Below, piece after piece: positions 44,775 to 58,215 of a stretch of DNA of 64,000 nucleotides. The position numbers and the translations under genes are program-made. This stretch comes from Megamerina dolium (lineage: Eukaryota; Arthropoda; Insecta; Diptera; Megamerinidae): NCBI GenBank assembly GCA_963854835.1, contig OY978528.1:36166769-36230768 (forward strand). The letters are read 5' to 3'. Positions within the stretch are counted from its first letter, which is position 1, and each line of letters opens with the position of its first letter. Below the pieces are notes generated by a model. That model worked only from the letters and a program-made list of their open reading frames with translations, was not told the origin of the DNA and did not search any database.

Positions 44775-45307
44775 TTATAGAATACACAAAAAACTTTTAT
44801 GGCAACAATCAGGATATGGCTCTGTAGCATTTTGTTCAAGCGTTACTTCACATTTTGCGTAATTATCATAATTGTGGGGTCCGGACCTATGTAACGTTGT
44901 AGGATCACAACTGTAGCACAGAAGTTATTTCAAAGAGAAATATTTAATTTTGACATTATATATTATATAGATATGATAGTGAATTGAAAATAGTATATAT
45001 TTTCTATAATTGAACTCACACTTCTACGGTGCCGTAACCTTTATCAGTTAGACAATTAAATTGAGCACATTCCATACCAGGGAGAGGAGGATGTCTTATA
45101 CTTTCACCAGGTAACAGTACATGATCATATAAAACACATTTGCCAGGATGATCTGTAAAGAAATAATGTTTGTATTGCAATAATTAATAAAGTCGTCGGT
45201 TCCTTATATTAACCTTCGAATTTAAAGAAACCCTGATTATATATGTAGGTATGAACAAAGAGAAAAACACTTGAAAGCACACTAAATATTACGATTATTT
45301 TCAACAT
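44775..45307 (-). CDS. SVWC (Vago-type) secreted eight-cysteine protein 1
   Basis: Minus strand, exons 45307-45214, 45152-45020 and 44910-44775; introns of 61 and 109 nt are GT-AG, phases 1 and 2; 120 residues. A signal peptide (MLKIIVIFSVLSSVFLFVHT) leads into the single von Willebrand factor C domain: HPGKCVLYDHVLLPGESIRH, ECAQFNC, GYGTVEVCDP, KCEV, YPDCCHKSFLC. Eight Cys are present with the family spacing C-x4-C, CC and C-x4-C near the end. In insects this family is secreted into haemolymph, and Drosophila Vago is a member induced by virus infection; the role of this copy is not known. A TATA box lies at 45369-45364. Its upstream region is shared with pseudogene 3. Confidence 0.93.
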
Positions 45308-45363
45308 CTTGTATAATTCAATTGTAAAATAGAACTAAATGGGAGTACCAAACTGAATTCGTA

Positions 45364-45420
45364 TTTATACGATTTATGAAAAATAGAAATAGTTAATTTA
45401 ATCTTATCACTTTCACTTTC
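45364..45420 (-). promoter_or_regulatory. Promoter of SVWC gene 1 with a conserved GAAAGTGAAAGTGAT box
   Basis: TATAAAT reads on the minus strand at 45369-45363. GAAAGTGAAAGTGAT (45420-45406) lies about 100 bp before the ATG and is also found before SVWC pseudogene 3 at 53462-53476. The conservation may be simple common descent of the duplicated upstream region. Confidence 0.55.
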
Positions 45421-45689
45421 TATATATATGTATGAGGCCAAATTTGTATTTTGTTATCAAATTTTGCTGTATGCTGGCTGGCTTACATATATAAGCGGAG
45501 ATTTTTCAAAAAATGACAATGTATACAAGAGTATATGTATTTGGGTAACGTAAGTGATTTAGCATGAGCATTTATCTGGCTCCTTGGCTGAGGTAGGCAT
45601 ACTTAAATAAAAAATTATTCATTCTTTATACAAGCAACTCAATGAAAATTTATAATAAACCACGGATGTGGGCTACCTTGTTAATGATC

Positions 45690-45930
45690 AGATAATATTT
45701 TGAAATGTCCGATTCCTTTTTAGGGAAGGTGCCTCCATACAGCCGGTTGATGTCCATTATAAGCACAAGGCTAACAACATCTGCTGCAATTGCTATGACA
45801 CTTAGTCTCGTAGTTATCGCCACAATTCTCAAAATGTTCAAAATACTTTAACATCAGCCATATTATTGCCATGCAAAAGAAGAGAAGGACGATTCTACCA
45901 AGGACAGCAGCTTTTAGTGGAGCTTATTTG
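45690..45930 (+). mobile_element. RTE endonuclease fragment
   Basis: Matches the RTE segment coding NVRSLYREGASIQLVDVLEK through FNISLICAHAPT in scattered blocks (ATGTCCGATTCC, GGGAAGGTGCCTCCATACAG, TTTAACATCAGCC). Heavily decayed. Confidence 0.65.
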
Positions 45931-47455
45931 TATTTTTAGTATAATGAAACTGCAACAGATTTACAGAAAAATCTTCTACAGTTGACCTTTTCTCTCAAAA
46001 CGATTTCTCACCACAATATAAATCTATGTATTCATTATGGTTCTCCTAGACGGAATACTAAGTAGTTTATTGCTGCTTAAAGTTAAAAGTATTTGAAATT
46101 TTTGTATGGGACTATATTAACAGTGAGAGTGACTCGGATATTTTGGCCTGATTGGTATTCGAACCAACAAGTGCTTTATGGTATTGAAATAGGACTGCGA
46201 CGTCCCTACCCCTATCCTACTTCCTATCCGCTTTCGCCTCCTCTGTGCTGAATCAGCCTTTCTGAAAGCCCAGCATAAAAATAGCCCAGGCCATATAGAT
46301 ACCTGGAGTCCTCTATATTAACTAGTCTTACTTGTGTAACGTGGACATTTGTCCGTTTATCATGGAATTTCTTTATGGAATCAGAACTAACGACAATGAA
46401 AAAAAACTAATTACGGAGCGGTGGAAACTCGGAAGGATATGCCTGAACATAGTCGACCTGGTATGGGTGACCATCATCGTCAGCAGCTGGAATTCAACGA
46501 CAAAGATCCAATCAACGAGCGCTCGACCTTCTGAGTCTTGGTATCAACAGAGCTGAGTGTATGGCTAAGGTATAGTCTAAAAGTGGTAAAGAAGGACGTG
46601 ATTCGTAATTGCCATGGATTTCTGGCGAGCCGAAGGACCGATGTAATAAGCTACTCTTGGCTCACAGTTGGAGAGTAGCTAAGGTTGGAGATCTGGTCAT
46701 CTCTAAGTCGACTAAATAGGCGGCTCTGGTAAAGAATATATGTACTTTTCTGACCAAAATGATTATACCGTTGTACTAATGCAGGGTATAAATAAAAATA
46801 ATTCCTTTTGTATATTCCAAACAAGTATTTCCAAAATGGAGACAGATATATGCTTATTTAGCCTTGAACTCTGTACAATAATTTGATGATAATGTATTAT
46901 TTGGAGGTGCTAATACCAAAACTTAAATCTGCTGCTGATTAGACTTAAATTAGAAGAGGGCATCTTTAAAGAACAACGCAAATAAATTTCAATGCGAAAT
47001 TTGATTTAACTGATCATTTTGCACACTAGATGCAAACTTGTGTCTCCACTAGGTCACTTAAGAAGTTGCTTAAATTTTTTGTTTTTTGTAGCATCGTGTT
47101 ATTGTTACGAAGATATTATGGCTATAGACAGTGGCTATACAATTTTTATACTCTTATTATATTAGCCTTGAAATTAATTATTTATATTTAAGTGATTTAA
47201 TGATAAACTCTGAACCATCAAATTATTGTTTTTAAAAGAAGTACGATGATAAGACATTGAAATGCGAAAGAGCGTCTTTATGTCTGTATTTTCCTTAGTG
47301 AAAACAAAGCAAAACAACAATAAATATATGTGGCTGGTATGTAGTATTCTAGCAAACAAAGAAACTACTACACTTGAACAAACTCACTGTGAGTATCCTT
47401 GTAGACGTCAATAAAGGACATTGTTTCAGTGGTATGTATGCTACTATAAGTAACT
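45931..47455. other. 1.5 kb without recognised gene
   Basis: Weak non-conserved open frames only (for example 46332-46556). TGCAGGGTATAA at about 46780 hints at an INE-1-like end. I cannot identify the rest. Confidence 0.35.
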
Positions 47456-47459
47456 GACG

Positions 47460-47755
47460 ACTACCTATGACTGCCTATGACTGACTATGAGGATGAACTG
47501 GAAACCATCTCGCACCTTTTGTGTGTGTGTCGAGCTCTAGCACGCCGCAGGAAGATACATCTAGGTATTTATTTTGACAACAACCGCAGCGATCTGACTC
47601 AATGCTAGCTGGGAGACTTGTATCGGTTTTCCCGTAAAACGGGATAGTTTGAACAATAATAGCGAGGCTCAATTTTGGGGCATAGCAACGGGTCTACTTT
47701 GGCCTAACTGTGTTCTCGCAAAAGAACATCGGCTTTAACCTAACCAAACATATGC
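47460..47755 (+). pseudogene. 3' tail of an RNase H-bearing LINE
   Basis: Reads DELETISHLLCVCRALARRR, then FDNNRSDLTQ and LYRFSRKTGWFEQ-like residues with stops. It is related to the Cys/His tail of the LINE at 1-1740 (VEHFLCKCPALSRNRL). It ends near GGCTTTAACCTAACC. Confidence 0.6.
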
Positions 47756-47811
47756 AGCATTGATTGCTTGAAATTCAATCGATTAACAGCGGGACGTTAT
47801 GAACTATTAAC

Positions 47812-49005
47812 ACTTACTTACTTATGCGGCCATAAAAACCGAGTATCGATTTAGGCCGAAAATAACATGCTTCGCCAACCATCTCTGTTCTTCGCTAGCT
47901 GGCGTCATTTAGAAATTCCAAGAGCCGTCAGGTTCTCCAGTACTTGGTCTTTCATCCTGAGGTTTGGTCTTCCTCTTCTGCGTCGTCCTCCAGGGGGTTC
48001 CGAATATAACACCTTCTTAGTTGGAGCGTGTTCTTCCGTTCGCTCGACATGACCCGCTGGATTTTGATGCGCTTTACTTTGTCAATATCAGCATACAGCT
48101 CATACAGCTCATGGTTTTACCTTATTCGGTACTCGCGACCAACGCAAATAGGTCCAAAGATCTTGCGTAGGACTTTTCTATCGAAAACTCCAAGCATTCG
48201 CTCATCTGAGGTGGAAATTGTCTAGGCTTCAGCCCCATATGTTAGGACAGGCATGATGAGATACTTGTAGAGTGTAGTTTTCGTTCTTCGAGAGAGGGCC
48301 CGACTTCTCAATTGCTTACTCAGCCCAAAGTAGCACCTGTTTGCAAGAGTGATCCATCGCAATATCTCCAGGCTGACGTCATTACTGCTGTTAATGCTGG
48401 TTCCAAGATAGACAAAGTCCCTTACTACTTCAAAAGCGTAGTTGTCAACAGTGACGTGCTGTTCAAGACGCCGGGACTCTTTGTTTGTTGACACTAGATA
48501 CTTCGTCTTGCCCTCGTTCCCCGAAGACCCATTCGATGCGACTCTCTTTCCAACTCTGAGAATGCTGCACTGACTGCTCGCGTGTTCATGCCGATTATGT
48601 CAATATCGTCGGCATACGCCAACAGCATGACACTATTGTTGAAGATAGTGCCATTATGTCGTAGATCAGCAGCTCGTATTATTTTCTCCATAATAAGATT
48701 GAAGAAGTCGCACGATAACGAATCACCTTGTCTGAAACCCCGTTCGGTATTAAATGGTGCGGAGAGGTCCTTCCCAATTTTCACTGCACATCGGGAGTTA
48801 TGCAGTGTCATTCTACAAAGTCGAATGAGCTTTGTAGAATCAACAAATAGGTGGTGTGTGTCGATCTGTTTTTCTTGGGTCTTCTCCAGGTTTTGGCGCA
48901 GTGTGAAAATTTGGTCGATGGTAGATTTACCAGGTCTGAGGCCACACTGATAAGGTCCAATCAGGTTGTTGAGCATGGGCTTCAATCTTTCACACAATAC
49001 GCTTA
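47812..49005 (-). mobile_element. 5'-truncated RTE with 10-bp target duplication
   Basis: Begins (minus) at the CERLKPML region (49005) and ends with the (TAAG)n tail at 47812. The target duplication AACTATTAAC is at 47802-47811 and 49006-49015. A deletion removes the segment between the FVD and TKLIRLCRM motifs, and a frameshift lies after HRMGLR. YADDIDIIG is retained. Confidence 0.93.
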
Positions 49006-49015
49006 AACTATTAAC

Positions 49016-49325
49016 AATAGAGCAAAAATATGCCTCAGAATTCGAGCTTATTATGGACAAAACTATATGCATAATGGAACGGCCATTGACAATATCAAGT
49101 GCTTAAAATAACAATTAATTCGAAGTTCAGCGAATAGTTTTATATTTGCATGGCATCACTATACCTGAATAAAATATTTTATTAATATTTTAATATTAAT
49201 ATTTTTAATCATAGTTCTCTATTTTGAATGATAATTAAGTTGAAATTTACTTCTACATATAAATATATCAACTTGCTGATAACACTGTATTGATATTTAA
49301 GAGTATATGTTTTCTGAACAAATCA
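49016..49325. other. AT-rich upstream region of SVWC gene 2
   Basis: No gene or repeat recognised. Confidence 0.4.
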
Positions 49326-49331
49326 TATAAA
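49326..49331 (+). promoter_or_regulatory. TATA box of SVWC gene 2
   Basis: TATAAA 60 bp before the start codon, inside CATATAAATATGCCCGCAG; the start site is probably near 49356. Confidence 0.6.
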
Positions 49332-49385
49332 TATGCCCGCAGTCAGATGCAATTTTAGTTTAATTAGTGAAGTGGATTATTAAAC

Positions 49386-49908
49386 ATGGGTAAAGTAATA
49401 TTGGTGTTATGTTCACTATTGAGTGTGTTGGTCATTATGGATGCACTTGTATACAATGAAGGGATTTTCAAATTTGCTGGTATATAACACATTACATACA
49501 TATATGCTAGTAATATAGATAGAAGAAATTCGTTATTCATATAATCGTTTTTAATTTTTTTTTGCAGATGAACCTGGCAAATGTGTTATATTTAATGATG
49601 TACTCTCGCCGGGTGAGAGTATTAAATATCCAGGAGGTGAAGAGAGTTTGCAGTGTGCCAAATTTACTTGTCTCAATGCCGAAGGTTATGGTCAGATTGA
49701 AATGTAAGTTTGAATAACTAAAGTTTAGGAAAATAATAAACTTAATAATTATTATATTAACAGTTGTGATCCACCACGCCATCCTGACTATTCCAAAAAT
49801 AAGACCTATAATAGTAATAACTATGGATACTGCAAACATGAACGGGAGATAGACGCATCGAAACCATTTCCCGATTGTTGCATTGATACTGTCAATTGTA
49901 TTGTTTAG
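49386..49908 (+). CDS. SVWC (Vago-type) secreted eight-cysteine protein 2
   Basis: Exons 49386-49479, 49568-49703 and 49764-49908; introns of 88 and 60 nt are GT-AG with the same phases as gene 1; 124 residues. Signal peptide MGKVILVLCSLLSVLVIMDA. The domain reads EPGKCVIFNDVLSPGESIKY, LQCAKFTCLNAEGYGQIEI, CDPPRHPDYSKNKTYN, YCKHE, FPDCCIDTVNCIV, with all eight Cys in place. It also has a GEE insertion before the second Cys. The RTE copy 380 bp upstream does not touch it. Intact, with a TATA box and a clean stop, so probably expressed. Confidence 0.93.
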
Positions 49909-51589
49909 CATATACGCATGTATATAAATAGTGAAATAATAAAACGTATATTTGTAATATGTAATATTTTCAAAACAATTTTGTTGAACATTTTTGAAAT
50001 GTACTTTTAAAAATTCTTTGAAGATTCACAGGAAAAGGATTTAAAGAATATTCTGCTGTTGGCTTATCGATATCAATGTCCATGTCTCGGAAAAACAAGA
50101 ATATGATTGCAAGAGGTATTAAAATGAAAATCATCCAACAAGCTAACAAATATGATTAACAATATTTTCTATTGGTTCAATGGATTAAGTGTAATCGGTC
50201 CAAGTCAGAAAAAAATTTCACTCTTTTGGACCAAAATTATTATCGAAAATCTACTAATAAAATTTGGGAAAAATAGCAATCGTAAAATCGTAGAGTTTAT
50301 TATACAGAGAAAATAGAATATCAATGAATAATATGTGGGCAGAAGGTATGAAGGTATATACATTTAATATTTTCTCCAATTTTATACGAAAATCGACAAA
50401 CATCCCCATACCAGCCCATGAATCACATTTCGATGAATCGAATATAAGTACGACTAACTTCCATTCACCAATCCCTCCAATTTCTAGGAACATATTACCC
50501 GCTATTTCTACCCTTTAGTTGGGGTCCTTGCTGGAGGATGCCTGTATAAAGGTTTAATATATTGAGTATTCTTATTTATTTTTTATATTCAAAATTTTTT
50601 ACTAAACGTTCTTATCTCTTACCACCGCCCTTTAGAGAGGTCCTATTAAAAATGTACATTTTTAAATATCATCAGCTCCCAAAGTTGCAAGGGTGCTTCT
50701 ATGGGAATTAAATATTGCTTATCTCTATTCATGCTTGCTTCTTCGGAGGGCTCCAATGCATATTGAAATCAAAAACACTTGAAAATAGACAAATAACACT
50801 ATAGCTTCCCAGAAATCGCCTGTAGAAGGTAACTATCTAGGACGAACCCCCATTAGATTTTGTTCCTTAACATTTTTTGGGAACAAATTTATCCTCTATC
50901 TCCACGTATTGGAGGGGCTATCCTACAAAATATATGCTTTCATAAAATTGACTTTATTTGCCTTTAATATATATTCAGTCATATATGCAAGTCCTGCATA
51001 AGGAATTTGTTAGCTTGTTGGATTATCTCATGTTTAGTACCTTTTTCTCAATCAGATCGATACGATTTTCTATATGAAAAGTATACATTTAATTTCATCT
51101 CATAGTATGACAATTTACTATAATAAGAAAATAAGTGCAAGAATACATTAGGACAGTGTGGACTAATGTCGGTAACCATTGTCCTACTGTTGTATTGCTG
51201 TAGAGCAAGATTTTAGAATGGTAATATCCAAACGAATTGGTGGTTCTGAAAGATATTTTTATTCCTAGATCAAATCAGATATCTGCATGTGATCGTTTTT
51301 TAAACTGAAATTCACTATCAGTAGAGAGACAGTTTGAGCAAGTAATAGGTGTAGAAATAGAAAGCGAACATTGAACTTGGTTTTATTACAAAACATATTT
51401 AGATGCATTCGAATCCATTACTTTGGATGTACATTCATTACTTAGTCAATGCTGTTTATATGACTTGTTTTATATTTTACAGTGTCTATATTGTTATATT
51501 TCTAGCAATTTCTGCAGAAGCTACGGACATTATGAATTCGGCTGTAGAACGGTAGGAGTAAGTCAACGAGCAAATTTATTTTAATTGAA
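49909..51589. other. 1.7 kb without recognised gene
   Basis: AT-rich, with short open frames on both strands and no domain or repeat match to the rest of the window. A polyadenylation-like AATAAA lies at about 49937. Confidence 0.4.
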
Positions 51590-51935
51590 TGGAAGGACAG
51601 TGATTCGTTAGCAAGGGAAATTACTCATTCATGATCTAACCAAAGATAACAAAAATCCAAAATCTTCCTCTACATGAATTTATTTTCTCGTTGCAAAATA
51701 AGCAATTTCTTACATAAAATCATCACAGGTGATGAAAAGTCAATACGTTACAATACTGACTTATTCCTAAAACTAAATATTTATGTCAAGAAAGTATTAC
51801 TGTATAGTTTGGAGGGTTGGAAAAGAAGTCATTTATTACGATCTCTTGCAAGCTGTTTAAAGTGTTACAGTTGAACGTTATCAGCAAGACAATGAGCAAT
51901 GTTTTGCAGAGGAATATTAATTATTTGTGGAACAT
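51590..51935 (+). pseudogene. mariner relic
   Basis: FLHKIITGDEKSIRYN and, in a later frame, WWDWKEVIYYDLLQA, VTVERYQQDN match the mariner segment around the first catalytic Asp. Short and strongly decayed. Confidence 0.6.
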
Positions 51936-52214
51936 TTTGTGATTTTAAGTTTTGGTGTGGTAATATATTTTGGAATAAGATAGACTTCTATATAAAAATA
52001 CCAATTATCGTATGATTAAAACAAACATTTCCCTGTATTTTGGTTTTTGTTTTCATACCAGTTACCATTGTTACTCAAAAAAATATAGAGTTATTATCCG
52101 ATAAGTATTTTTGATAATTTAATATGATTTTATTGTTTTTGCTTAGTTTTATCCATTTTCAGAATAAATACCATTTGCTGATAGAAACGTATAATGTTTT
52201 TATATTTAAGCTTA

Positions 52215-53282
52215 CGAGGGCGGATTGATAAAGAAGCTACCTAAGTTCGAAAAAGGCAGCACAAACACAAAAACTTTTTTTTTTTTTTTTGAAATTGCGA
52301 TCTGTCAAACGTCAGCTGTTAAAATTCATCGATTAGTTTATTTGTTGTAGTCGTTTGAAGTAACCAACATTTGTGTTTCTTGAAAAATGGAAAAGAGCGA
52401 ATTTCGTGCAGTGATTAAACATTATTATTTGAAAGAGAAAACGGCGAAAGAGACAAAAGAAAAGCTCGATAAACGTTACGGTGAGTCTGCTCCGTCAGAT
52501 TACATGGTAAAATATTGGATTGCTGAATTCAAACGCGGCCGAACAAGCACTGCAACAATACCACCAACAGGAAGGCCAAAAGAGGTGGTTACTGAAGAAA
52601 ATATCAAGAAAATCCTCGATATCGCTATGAATGATCGCTTCACAGCGGTATTTGGACATGATAAAGCGCAATCCTGTTGATTTTTGGCGTCGATTAATAA
52701 CTGTTGATGAAACGTGGGTCCGCCACTACACATCTGTAACCAAAAATCAATCGAAACAGTGTGTGGAAGCTGGTGGAAGTGCTCCGACGAAGTCGAAGGC
52801 AGTGAAATCGGCTGGCAAGGTTATGAACACTGTGTTTTGGGATGCAATCGGAATATTGCTTATCGATTATCTTGAAAAAGGATCCACAATCACAGGCAAA
52901 TGAGGAATGATGCAATCAAGAAAAAACGACCACATTTAAAGAAGCAAAAAGTGCCAGTTCACACAGCATTAGATACGATGGTAAAATTACGTGAAATACA
53001 CTTCGAATTGGTTGATCATCCACCTTATAGTCCAGATTTAACTCCTAGTGACTTTTTTCTATTTCCAAACTTGAAAAAGTAGCTCGCAGGAAAAAGATTC
53101 AGCTCAAACGAAGAAGTGATTACCGAAACTAACGCGTATTATTCAGATGGTATAAAAAATTTGGAATATCGTCTTACTAAGTGTGTCGAAGTAAAAGGAG
53201 ACGATGTTGAGAAATAAATGGTTTTTGAAAAAAAAAAATGCTTTTTTCCTACTTAGGTAGCTTCATTATCAATCCGTCCTAG
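52215..53282 (+). mobile_element. irritans-type mariner with internal deletion
   Basis: Bounded by TA (52213-52214, 53283-53284). Terminal repeats start CGAGGGCGGATTGATAA on the left and, reverse-complemented, CTAGGACGGATTGATAA on the right; both then read (A/T)GAAGCTACCTAAGT. The transposase pseudogene is inside. Confidence 0.9.
52387..53218 (+). pseudogene. irritans-type mariner transposase, deleted
   Basis: MEKSEFRAVIKHYYLKEKTA, FKRGRTSTATIPPTGRPKEV and EENIKKILDIAMNDR form the DNA-binding half. A large in-between segment is missing, and NPVDFWRRLITVDETW, VFWDAIGILLIDYLEKGSTI continue with the first catalytic Asp. A stop follows at 52901, after which VDHPPYSPDLTPSDFFLF holds the last Asp. 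The second Asp motif is degraded. Confidence 0.85.
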
Positions 53283-53283
53283 T

Positions 53284-53544
53284 ACGTCAGCCAGTTGGTG
53301 AGTCAAACTTTGATCTCATATATATTACTCAACAGATTATAAGTACTGTTTATGTAGTCTGTTTATACTGAAATATTCGCACCTTTTCATATATTTTCGT
53401 TTTTAAAGACAGCCAGCATATAGTAATGTTTAATAACAAAATAAACATTGTACTTTATAGAGAAAGTGAAAGTGATATGACCAAGTATATGTTGAGTTGA
53501 GTTGAGCCGTTTTTGAGTTTTATTTGACAATTGAATTTTAAAAG
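53284..53544 (+). promoter_or_regulatory. Upstream region of SVWC pseudogene 3
   Basis: Shares scattered blocks with the region upstream of gene 1: GCCAGCATA, AATAACAAAAT, the 15-bp GAAAGTGAAAGTGAT at 53462-53476, and CAATTGAATT just before the ATG. Gene 1's TATAAAT is not recognisable here. Confidence 0.55.
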
Positions 53545-54546
53545 ATGTTTAAAATAATTTTAATATTTAGTGCGCATTCAGGTGTTTTTTTTCTTTATTA
53601 TACTGTCTACGCCAGAAGGCGTGTGTCGCGCACTGCCCCTATAAAGTTTCCAAGGGTTAGCAATCCTAATATAATTCTATTCGTTCCGCTATTTCTAATT
53701 CTCTAATTCTCTCTATCTATCACTCCCATACTCTCTTTTTTTTTACTTTTTCTCTACACTTTCTGTTTTTATTAATTTTCATTATTGCTGATTAAGTCCA
53801 TCTTAGAACAAGTGCGTGTTCTTCCAAAATATTTAAGAACTGAATATAAATGAAATCCTAAATTCTCGAGCAGTGCGCGACTTTTTACCCTTACGTTATC
53901 TCTAATCCCGATATTATTAATATACACTTATTTTTAAGTTTAATAACCAATTGAATTTGAAAAATAAAGCGAACATTGAATTTTAAGAAAAGTGCTTTAC
54001 AAGTGTATTTTTTGCAACAAGAGCCCCGATCATCAACCCCTCTGCCGCAACAGAACACGATGGCAAGTGCACCACATCGCAGCAAGCCCACCGGCAATCT
54101 TTCGCTCCCCGCTGAAACACATACCTACGAGGGTTATTATACAAATCTAACGGCAATAATAATTGCTTTAATATAATTTGTAAAAATCGCTTTCTTCACA
54201 GATCATCCTGGCAAATGCGTTTTATATGATATTTTACTATCACCTGGTGAAAGTGGAAGACATCCTCCTCTCCTTAGTATCGAATGTGCCAAATTTACTT
54301 GTCTCTCTCTGACATATGGCATAGTTGAAGTGTGAGTCCTATTATAGAAAATATGTAAGCTAAAAAATATCTAATGTTAACATTTTCTGTACTGACGGTT
54401 GTGATCCTATAACGCATCCTGACTATGAATCTAAAAATAAAATCTGTTTTATTGAGAGTTATCCAAGTTGCAAAGTAGAATTTGTACAAAATGATACTGA
54501 GCCATTTCCTAAATGTTGCCTTATATCTATAAATTGTATTCTCTAA
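53545..54546 (+). pseudogene. SVWC pseudogene 3, split by a 530-bp insertion
   Basis: Exon 1 starts MFKIILIFSAHSGVFFLYY at 53545, like gene 1 (MLKIIVIFSVLSSVFLF), but is interrupted at 53603. The sequence after the insertion soon meets TAA. Exon 2 (54202-54331) is intact in frame: HPGKCVLYDILLSPGESGRH, ECAKFTC. Exon 3 (54399-54546) is also open: CDPITHPDYESKNK, SCKVEF, FPKCCLISINCIL. However, the acceptor before exon 3 is GG instead of AG (54397-54398). All eight Cys codons survive, so inactivation seems recent. Confidence 0.9.
53604..54133. mobile_element. Unclassified 530-bp insertion (9-bp target duplication)
   Basis: TTATTATAC occurs at 53595-53603 and 54134-54142. The insert starts TGTCTACGCCAGAAGGCGTG, holds a pyrimidine-rich tract, and ends after GCCCACCGGCAATC. 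A related sequence lies at 63474-63790. No ORF beyond about 25 codons (MASAPHRSKPTGN). It might be the 5' end of a LINE or a non-autonomous LTR relic. Confidence 0.75.
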
Positions 54547-54576
54547 ATATTTATATATAATAAGAAAAAAACAGAT

Positions 54577-56150
54577 GAAAACAGCCATAATGAGGCTGAA
54601 GAACAACAAAGCAGCAGGTGAAGATGGCCTGTCTGCCTGCCTAGTTGTTTAAGACCAGCGGCGATGAGCTGCTCACCTGCATGCACCAGCTCATAAGCAG
54701 AAATGGTCGGACGAAAGCATGCCCGATGATTGGAGCCTCAGTGTCCTCTGCCCCATACATAAGGAAGGATACCCCACAATTTGCGCCAAATACCGTGCCA
54801 TAAGTCTCATGAGCATCGCATACAAGGTCTTATCGTGCGTATTGTGTGAAATATTGAAGCCTATGCTCAGTAACCTGATGGGACTTCATCAGTGTGGCTT
54901 CAGTCCGAATAAATCCGCCATCGATCAAATTTTGACACTACGCCAAATCCTGGAAAAGACCCAAGAAAAACACACACGACACACATCACCTATTCGTCGA
55001 TTATAAAGCCGCTTTCGACAGTCCAATAAGGGACTACCTCTACACAACTATGTTTGAATTTGGTATACCTGCAAAACTCATTCGACTTTGCAGAATGACA
55101 CTGCTTAACTCTCGTTGTGCAGTGAAAATTGGGAAGGACCTCTTCCTTCCGTTTAATACCGAACGAGGTTTCGGACAAGGTGATTCGGTATCATGTAACT
55201 TCTTCAACATTCAACATTCAACATAATGACACTATGTTCAACAAGAGTGTCATGCTGCTGGCGTATGCCGACGATATTGACATAATCGGTATCAACTCGC
55301 GAGCAGTCAGTTCAGCATTCTCTGAATTGGAACGAAAGTCACGTCGAATCGGTCTTACGGTGAAGACGAAGTACCTTGTGTCTACAAACAAAGAGTCCCG
55401 GTGAAGACGAAGTACCTAGTGTCTACAAACAAAAAGTCCCGATGAAGACGAAGTACCTAGTGTCTACAAACAAAGAGTCCCGGCGTCTTGGATAACATGC
55501 CGCTCTTGACAATTACACTTTCGAGGTGGTGAAGGACCACGTCTATCTTAGAACCAGCATCTACAACTGTAATGACGTCAGCCTGGAGATCATGAGTAGG
55601 ATAACTCTTGCTAACAGGTGTTACTTTGGGCTGAGCAAGCAATTGAGTAGTCGAGCCCTCTCTCGAAGATCGAAAATCACACTCTACAAGTCTTTCATCA
55701 TGCCTGTCCTAACATATGGCGAGAAGCCTGGACAATTTCCACCACGGATGAGAGGATGCTTGGAGTTTTCGAGAAAAAAGTTCTGCGCAGGATATTCGGA
55801 CCTATTTGCGTTGATGGCGAGTATCAAATAAGGTGCAATGAGGAGCTTTATGAGCTGCACGCTGACATTGACATAGTCAGGCGAATCAAAATCCAGCGAA
55901 TGGAAGAAGGCGCTCCAGCGAAGAGGGCATTCAATTCGGCACCCGCTGGAGGACGCAGAAGAAGAGGAAGACCAAACCTCCGTTGGAAGGACCAAGTGTT
56001 GGGTAACCTGGTGGCGCTTGGAATATCCAATTGGCGCCAGCAGGTGAAGAACAGAGACGACTTGCGCCGCATTATATGTTAGGCCTAAATAGATCATCGG
56101 TTGTTATGGCCACATAAGAAGAAGAAGAAAAAGAAGAAGTAAAAAAAAAA
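54577..56150 (+). mobile_element. 5'-truncated RTE with (GAA)n-type tail
   Basis: Colinear with the RTE from MRLKNNKAAG to the C-terminus (RGRPNLRWKDQVLGNLVALG), but with frameshifts and a deletion before YADDIDIIG. Its tail is AAGAAGAAGAAAAAGAAG instead of GTAA repeats, so it belongs to another subfamily. It holds a 41-bp triplication. Confidence 0.9.
55362..55484 (+). repeat. Three tandem 41-bp units inside the RTE
   Basis: Units start at 55362, 55403 and 55444 with GAAGACGAAGTACC and end AAGTCCCG or GAGTCCCGG. They differ by a few bases. 41 is not a multiple of three, so each unit shifts the frame. Confidence 0.9.
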
Positions 56151-56811
56151 AATAAAATAGAAAAATTGATTAAATAAATATGTAATTTTGATTTATCTAA
56201 TACAAGCAACAATTGCAACGGTTATTTGTCCTTATTGCTTCTTCATCTTAATTAAGGATGCTATTCTCGAACATATTACATATGCTGGAAAGTTGTTTCT
56301 TCGAAAAATAAGATATTTCTTTTAGATGCACAGAGAACATCTTTGTAAAAATCGAGTGTCGCTTTTGAGAGTTTTATTCCATGTAACACTAGTGCTAAAC
56401 AATATACAATTACTTGCCGAGATTGTGTATGAGCTTAAAGGTAATATGTCGTGTTTTTTAGTTTTATCAAGGGTCCATCATAATCATAATATTATACCCA
56501 GCTGGGATTTAATAGCATTCTGTTATTATTGTTTACCCTATAGTCATTTAGGCAATTGTAGTACTGTCCTTGAACTACTACATATACGTGCATCTACTTT
56601 ATATACTAAACATAGTATGTGTTTAATTATACTTAAATGATAATATATATTAAAATGTGGTGCAATAAACCTGTCACTAATACAGAAATTTGAAAGATTT
56701 TGGGACTTCTTCAAGAATTTATTTCATTGTATGTCTTTGAAGATTTAGACTTAGTACTCATTAAGGTAAAAAGCTAATCTTCTTATGTGAAGCAATGTAA
56801 TTAGAAAAATC
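56151..56811. other. AT-rich DNA, no gene
   Basis: Nothing recognised apart from short open frames. Confidence 0.4.

Positions 56812-58215
<1,404 letters not shown>

Noticed and set aside
46332..46556. 74-codon plus-strand ORF
   Set aside because: No signal peptide, domain or homology inside the window; codon pattern is like random AT-rich DNA.
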